Origin: DASCOT01 sp036012155
Lineage (GTDB): Bacteria > Acidobacteriota > UBA890 > WLXD01
Direction of reading: 5' to 3'
Assembly: GCA_036012155.1 (NCBI GenBank)
Contig: DASCOT010000169.1
Location: 1 to 37,552, forward strand
DNA length: 37,552 bases
Below the pieces are notes generated by a model that saw only the letters and a list, made by a program, of their open reading frames with translations, was not told the origin of the DNA and did no database searches. This document shows positions 36,850 to 37,552 of this stretch, piece after piece; positions within the stretch are counted from its first letter, which is position 1, and each line of letters opens with the position of its first letter. Both the position numbers and the translations under genes were made by a program.

Positions 36850-36878
36850 CCCCGGTGCCCCGGGACTAGCCACCGGGG
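36850..36878. terminator. Candidate hairpin after the EAL gene
   Basis: CCCCGGTG (36850-36857) and CACCGGGG (36871-36878) are complementary eight-base arms around a 13-base loop. They lie just beyond the EAL stop and between two convergent genes. A second possible pairing, CTAGCC (36866-36871) with GGCTAG (36883-36888), overlaps it and includes the stop codon. No T-run is seen, so the role is uncertain. Confidence 0.35.
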
Positions 36879-36884
36879 AAGGGG

Positions 36885-37552
36885 CTAGCCAGCCGCGCGG
36901 CTACGGAAGGGCACCACCGAGGAACCGCTCGAGTACTCCAACTTGCTCCGCAACAGCGGCTCGATCTCCTCCGCGGGAACTGCCTCTCCGAGCAGATGGC
37001 CCTGCACCGATTCGCAATCCAGCGCGCGTACAAAGCGCAATTGGGCCTCACTTTCGATTCCTTCGGTGACGACGCGCAGACGGAGCTTGTGCGCCATGGC
37101 GATGATCGCCGACACCAGGCTACAGTTCTCGGTGTTCTCGGGCACCCCTTCCAGAAAGGACCTGTCGACCTTGAGCACATCGGCGGGGAATCGACGCAGC
37201 GTACTGAGTGACGAGCATCCGGTGCCGAAGTCATCGATCGACAGCCCGATTCCCATGGCCAGCAGGGCGTGGGTGTTGGCCGCTGCGCCGCGGGTGGCAC
37301 CGATCAACGCCCCTTCGGTGATCTCGAAGCGCAAGAACGACGGATCGACCTCGTACTTGTCGACGATGCCCTGTACCTGGTCGACAAAGTCCTCGTGTCC
37401 GAACTGTCGGACCGACACGTTGATCGACATGGTGACCCGTCCGACCCCTGCGGCGAGCCAATCGCGCCACTGCATGCAGGCACGCTCGAGCACCAACTCG
37501 CCCAGCGGCAGGGCGAGCCCGGTCTCCTCGGCCACCGGGATGAACTGTGACG
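36885..37552 (-). CDS. EAL-domain cyclic di-GMP phosphodiesterase (C-terminal part)
   Basis: The frame is open to the window edge (FIPVAEETGL at the boundary), so the start and any GGDEF or sensory domain lie outside. The visible part covers most of an EAL domain: INVSVRQF, LRFEITEGALIG, SIDDFGTGCSSLSTLRRFP, DVLKVDRSFLEG, RVVTEGIESEAQ and VQGHLLGEAVPAEEIEP. The metal- and substrate-binding residues E (FEITE), DD (IDDFGTG), K (LKVDRSF) and E (TEGIES) are all conserved, so it is likely to be an active phosphodiesterase that hydrolyses cyclic di-GMP to pGpG. The usual DDFGTGYSSL carries a cysteine for tyrosine. Confidence 0.88.
   Translation of the reverse strand, partial: SQFIPVAEETGLALPLGELVLERACMQWRDWLAAGVGRVTMSINVSVRQFGHEDFVDQVQGIVDKYEVDPSFLRFEITEGALIGATRGAAANTHALLAMGIGLSIDDFGTGCSSLSTLRRFPADVLKVDRSFLEGVPENTENCSLVSAIIAMAHKLRLRVVTEGIESEAQLRFVRALDCESVQGHLLGEAVPAEEIEPLLRSKLEYSSGSSVVPFRSRAAG

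Overview
The window is high-GC bacterial chromosome, densely coded on both strands. The outer-membrane receptor end, Tat-exported enzymes, TRAP transporter, POT peptide transporter, leucine-degradation genes and an EAL protein suggest a heterotrophic Gram-negative proteobacterium. A gammaproteobacterium is my best guess, but no rRNA or tRNA gene is present to settle it. I see no insertion sequence, prophage, CRISPR array or integrase. The gene set looks like ordinary chromosome with some accessory modules.

Layout. 1-1030: the end of a TonB-dependent receptor and a small exported protein with a repeated IGE motif. 1165-5365: leucine/isovalerate catabolism, with mccB and a methylglutaconyl-CoA hydratase gene facing an HMG-CoA lyase gene. 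The lyase diverges from a TetR-family regulator across an AT-rich promoter/operator. The biotin-carrying MCC alpha subunit and isovaleryl-CoA dehydrogenase are not in the window. 5375-9160: a minus-strand block with an alpha/beta hydrolase fused to a membrane domain, a DUF3052-like gene broken by one in-frame amber codon, and a short MutS-like ATPase. 9365-13421: the most unusual module. Two tandem HisC-like PLP aminotransferases with twin-arginine signal peptides are tightly followed by an exported c-type cytochrome and then a secreted NHL propeller. 13452-17307: a Ser/Thr kinase with TPR repeats and an S1/P1 nuclease. 17317-21830: a full-length Lhr-type helicase gene interrupted by an apparent one-base deletion. 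21986-24567: an acyl-CoA ligase translationally coupled to an MBL-fold hydrolase. 24564-29794: a POT transporter, a methyltransferase, a tiny membrane protein and a large Asp-box propeller protein. 29903-35017: a Nudix CoA pyrophosphatase and a TRAP system whose binding protein lies on the opposite strand from its two membrane subunits, separated by an LVIVD-type secreted protein. 35153-37552: an exported M24 peptidase, a small membrane protein and the C-terminal part of an EAL phosphodiesterase.

Functionally the window points to degradation of amino acids, peptides and short organic acids. Peptides would enter through POT and be trimmed by the M24 peptidase, 2-oxo or 2-hydroxy acids would enter through TRAP, and leucine carbon would pass through the MCC branch. 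The periplasmic side is unusually well supplied with enzymes and beta-propellers. Two otherwise intact genes (lhr and the DUF3052 gene) each carry a single-base lesion, which could be real decay or sequence error.
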